Positions 61,337 through 64,000 of a DNA stretch of 64,000 bases are shown here, piece by piece; positions within the stretch are counted from its first letter, which is position 1; each line of letters starts with the position of its first letter. The translations under genes were made by a program, and so were the position numbers. This stretch comes from Chaenocephalus aceratus (Eukaryota > Chordata > Actinopteri > Perciformes > Channichthyidae). The notes below the pieces were generated by a model. It was not told the DNA's origin, did not search any database, and saw only the letters and a list, made by a program, of their open reading frames with translations. The DNA is taken from assembly GCA_023974075.1 (NCBI GenBank), contig CM043796.1, positions 22,870,927-22,934,926 of the forward strand, given 5' to 3'.

Positions 61337-61436
61337 GGGTTCCAAGTAATCTTGTCATGTGCATTTCCACATGTTGGACCCAAAGGAACTGGCCGATTGG
61401 CAAGTGAATGGATCAAGCCCTTCTTACCAGGACGCG

Positions 61437-61828
61437 AACCAAATACACCAGCATGTGCACTCGCTCTGCATCAGCCAATTGGCTCGCCCCTCCTTCACTG
61501 TGAGGTGGACCATGGTACCCCTCAACAAAACAACCCGTTTGTTGTCCTGGCTCCAAAATGGTTGAATGAGCTCCCCATTCATATCAGAACAGCAGAAAAT
61601 CTACACAACATCCATGGAAGACCCAAAACCCAACTGTTTTGACTGCACCTCGCCACAAAAAAGTGCTCTATATAGCACTTTGCATTTGTTGTCTTACTTG
61701 AAGCAATAGCATTATAATTAGCATGGTTTGGCTTATTGAAAGCTAATGTATCTACAGGATTCGTTTAGCTTGTTTCTTGTCACTTTGGATAAAGACGTCA
61801 GCTAAATAAAATGTAATGTAATATATAG
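61437..61828 (+). pseudogene. L2 ORF2 C-terminus and 3' tail relic
   Basis: Aligned with 56110-56330: an NTPACALALHQ-like stretch matching the TPARALRSASV region, VLAPKWLNELPIHIRTAENLH, then a 3' UTR the 54-kb copy lacks, and finally TTTGGATAAAGACGTCAGCT with ATGTAATGTAAT. Several substitutions and small deletions show it is old. It starts shortly after the CA repeat, so it is 5'-truncated. Confidence 0.75.
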
Positions 61829-61875
61829 GAAGTTAATTAATTGTTGCACTAATACTATTCTATAAAATACAGTAT

Positions 61876-62566
61876 ATTGCTGGTTCTCAGCAGGAAACCG
61901 ATGGACTGTCCACTCCAAGTAGGGAATGAGTCCTTACCCCAAGTGAAGGAGTTCAAGTATCTCGGGGTCTTGTTCTCGAGTGAGGGAACAATGGAGCGTG
62001 AGATGGGCCGGAGAATCGGAGCAGCGGGAGCGGTACTGCAGTCGCTTTACCGCACCGTTGTGACGAAAAGGGAGCTGAGCCAGAAGGCAAAGCTCTCTGT
62101 CTTCTGGGCCATTTTCGTTCCTACCCTCACCTATGGTCATGAAGGATGGGTCATGACCGAAAGAACGAGATCGCGGATACAAGCGGCCGAGATGGGTTTT
62201 CTCCGCAGGGTGGCTGGTGTCTCCCTTAGGGATAAGGTGAGAAGTTCGGTCATCGAACTCGGAGTTGAACCGCTCCTCCTTCGCGTCGAAAGGAGCCAGT
62301 TGAGGTGGTTCGGGCACCTAGTTAGGATGCCACCTGGGCGCCTCCCTAGGGAGGTGTTCCAGGCACGTCCAGCTGGGAAGAGACCAAGGGGTAGACCTAG
62401 GACCAGGTGGAGGGATTATATCTCTTCGCTGGCCTGGGAGCGCCTTGGGATCCCCCAAGAGCTGGTTGATGTGGCCAGGGAAAAGAAAGTTTGGGGCTCT
62501 CTGCTGGAACTGCTACCCCCGCGACCCGACCAAGGATAAGCAGGAGAAGATGGATGGATGGATGGA
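61876..62566 (+). mobile_element. Rex3: Rex3 (RTE/Babar-type) LINE, 5'-truncated
   Basis: The 3' end of a Rex3 retrotransposon: about 220 codons of the RT C-terminal region, then a stop and a GATG tandem tail (62548-62566). Frequent 5' truncation and a GATG tail are known Rex3 traits. It lies 47 bases after the L2 relic. Confidence 0.88.
61877..62539 (+). pseudogene. Rex3 RT C-terminal domain
   Basis: The 220-codon frame reads KEFKYLGVLFSSEG, RRIGAAGAVLQSLYR, LSVFWAIFVPTLTYGHEGWVM (cited in part), RTRSRIQAAEMGFLRRVAG, LRWFGHLVRMPPGRLP and RGRPRTRWRDYISSLAWERLG, the highly typical Rex3 C-terminus. The catalytic RT motifs lie upstream and are lost by 5' truncation. The frame has stayed open, so decay is limited. 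The TTG at 61877 is only the truncation edge. Confidence 0.88.
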
Positions 62567-63689
62567 AGATACAGTATACAGAATACAGTGCAGAGTTATG
62601 AGACACACACCATAGTGCCAGACACTCTCTGGATTTGCTAATCATCCATGCTCCTCCTTAAGAGCCTTAGCGGGATGTCAGTTTTGAATTCACATCCCCA
62701 CCCTCTCATCTCAATGATGTCAAATGTATTTGATTCCAGTGCTTGTAAGTGCAGCTCCTCAGGGGTTGTGTGCCACAAAGGGGGGCAGATGTCAGCTTTC
62801 CAACTATCTGCCCTACAATTGTTGGGAAAACAAATATTTACTATAGGGAGAAGGGAGCTGTCTGGGGGCGTCGGAGGGTGGGACTATAAGGCATGAGTGA
62901 TGAGAACTTCATCAGTGTCGAGCAGGTTGGATGCAATAAGAAGATGGATGGATGTTAAATATGAAAATGGATTGTGAGGATGAGAGAAGGTGACTGAAAG
63001 AGGAAGAGACTGGGAAGATGGGATTTTGAGAAAATAAGTGAGACATTAATTAAGCGCCTCATCAAAAGGAAACTAATAATATTTTGGGGACAATAACTAC
63101 ATCAAGTTTGTCAATTGATTGTTAAAGCCAAAGTACCAAAACAGTTACTGGTTCCAGCTTTTTTAAAGTATGTATTTCTGTTTTAAATCTTTGTATATTG
63201 GATTCTTGGAATTTAATAAGTGGGAAACTGCCAAGTCACATTTTACGAAACAAACGAATATTTAAAACAAATAAGAGATATAAATAATGAAAATAATCTG
63301 TGGGTGCATCCCTTTAAATTGGCAACAGATGTTTCCTATCGTTCTCCCTCCCCACCCCTCTCTTTTTTTTTTTTTTGTAGATTTCTTTGATCTGCTCCGC
63401 TCCTCTGCTTTGCGCCAGTTGTTTTCACTTCCTGCTGTGAGACAGAGTCCCAATGTTGGCAATCTTTATTTTGAGAATGTTCAAATTAAAACTAACAAGG
63501 ACAACATATCCTCACTCACAAGATACACAATTATTCTCAATTTCATATTAACAATTATTAATGGGGAAACAAAACAAATACACAATGGGAAGGAAAACTG
63601 CCCAAAGATGTGTTAAGTTAAACTCTGCATAGAAAGTTCTCGACAGTTCTCTGCATTGTGAATTTAAAAGTGAAATAAGTGGGGGGTTT
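62567..63689. other. No gene recognised
   Basis: A second GATGGATGGATG run near 62942-62953 might be another Rex3 tail, but no coding part precedes it. A T-rich run lies at 63362-63377. Confidence 0.45.
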
Positions 63690-63929
63690 ATGCATAGGAC
63701 CTGATACCTTCTATGCAGCTCTACCACTCTAGTTGCCCGGCTCTGTTGTGATTGGTCAACTGCTTAGAGTTGTGTCTGAAATGTCCAGCTCCTTGGCCTA
63801 TCATGTGTTGGAGTTACATTTTGATGTCAATATGTTAGGGAAAAAAACAAAGGATTTACAGGCACATAAAACTATGTAACAAACTACAGGAACGGTAAAA
63901 CCCCAATAAGCACAATAGGGACCCTTTAA
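63690..63929. mobile_element. MITE-like repeat, family M, copy 4 (right part)
   Basis: CTCTGTTGTGATTGGTCAAC, GCTTAGAGTTGTGTCTGAAATG, an ACAAACTACAGGAACGGTAA block and the right end CAATAGGGACCCTTTAA. Matches the right half of 46201-46620. The left end is missing or diverged. Confidence 0.6.
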
Positions 63930-64000
63930 TGCTATGTAAGCCGAAATATTGATTGAAAATCTTTAAAGACCTCCGTGTTTAAGCAGTCCTGTGTACCAAA

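Noticed and set aside
62942..62953. Second GATG run as another Rex3 copy
   Set aside because: No Rex3 coding or 3' UTR sequence precedes it; simple repeat is sufficient.

Overview
The window is vertebrate genomic DNA, almost certainly from a ray-finned (teleost) fish. The evidence is its repeat content: DIRS, Rex3, L2 and CR1/Rex1-like retroelements, a Gmr1-like LTR element, TTAA-flanked MITEs and long dinucleotide microsatellites in an AT-rich, gene-poor background. I could not recognise any host protein-coding exon, tRNA or rRNA. Every protein-coding signal I can name belongs to a mobile element, and nearly all are broken. The stretch is best read as intergenic or intronic DNA that acts as a retroelement graveyard.

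Layout. 1-2952: 3' half of a Ty3/Gypsy-type LTR retrotransposon with integrase upstream of reverse transcriptase (Gmr1 order), ending in a 394-bp LTR. It sits antisense inside an L2/CR1-type LINE (2953 to about 4940) that keeps an esterase-like ORF1 domain and an endonuclease. 7035-8819: 3' end of a second LINE family, split by a solo LTR (7407-8188) that carries a 274-bp GT microsatellite. 10111-10651: TTAA-flanked piggyBac-like MITE. 12504-15606: a longer copy of the 7-kb LINE on the minus strand, with CpG-rich 5' UTR repeats, a 2A-like NPGP motif and an endonuclease, but without its RT core.

17390-19616: a nested cluster made of a palindromic repeat end, a LINE RT scrap, a 5'-truncated DIRS element (minus strand) and a DNA-transposon end. 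22773-27999: a near-complete DIRS retrotransposon on the plus strand. It has inverted terminal repeats, an internal complementary region, gag, an RT remnant, RNase H, a Dam-like methyltransferase remnant and a tyrosine recombinase. A 117-bp SINE-like insertion lies at the end of its gag.

28-54 kb is mostly unassigned DNA with scattered MITEs. These include a fold-back element at 39780-40641 and a MITE nested within a MITE at 48215-49081. There is one promoter-like palindrome cluster at 34283-34374. 54185-56345: an L2 element with an intact RT frame but a deleted endonuclease middle. 61272-62566: a CA microsatellite, an L2 3' relic and a 5'-truncated Rex3.

No genes work together as a host pathway. 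The functional logic is that of individual elements: EN plus RT for target-primed insertion, integrase plus LTR for the Gypsy element, and recombinase plus complementary termini for DIRS. I found no convincing undescribed system. The most informative structures are the Gmr1 domain order, the DIRS terminal architecture with two inverted copies carrying complementary defects, the degenerate 2A motif and the nested insertions.
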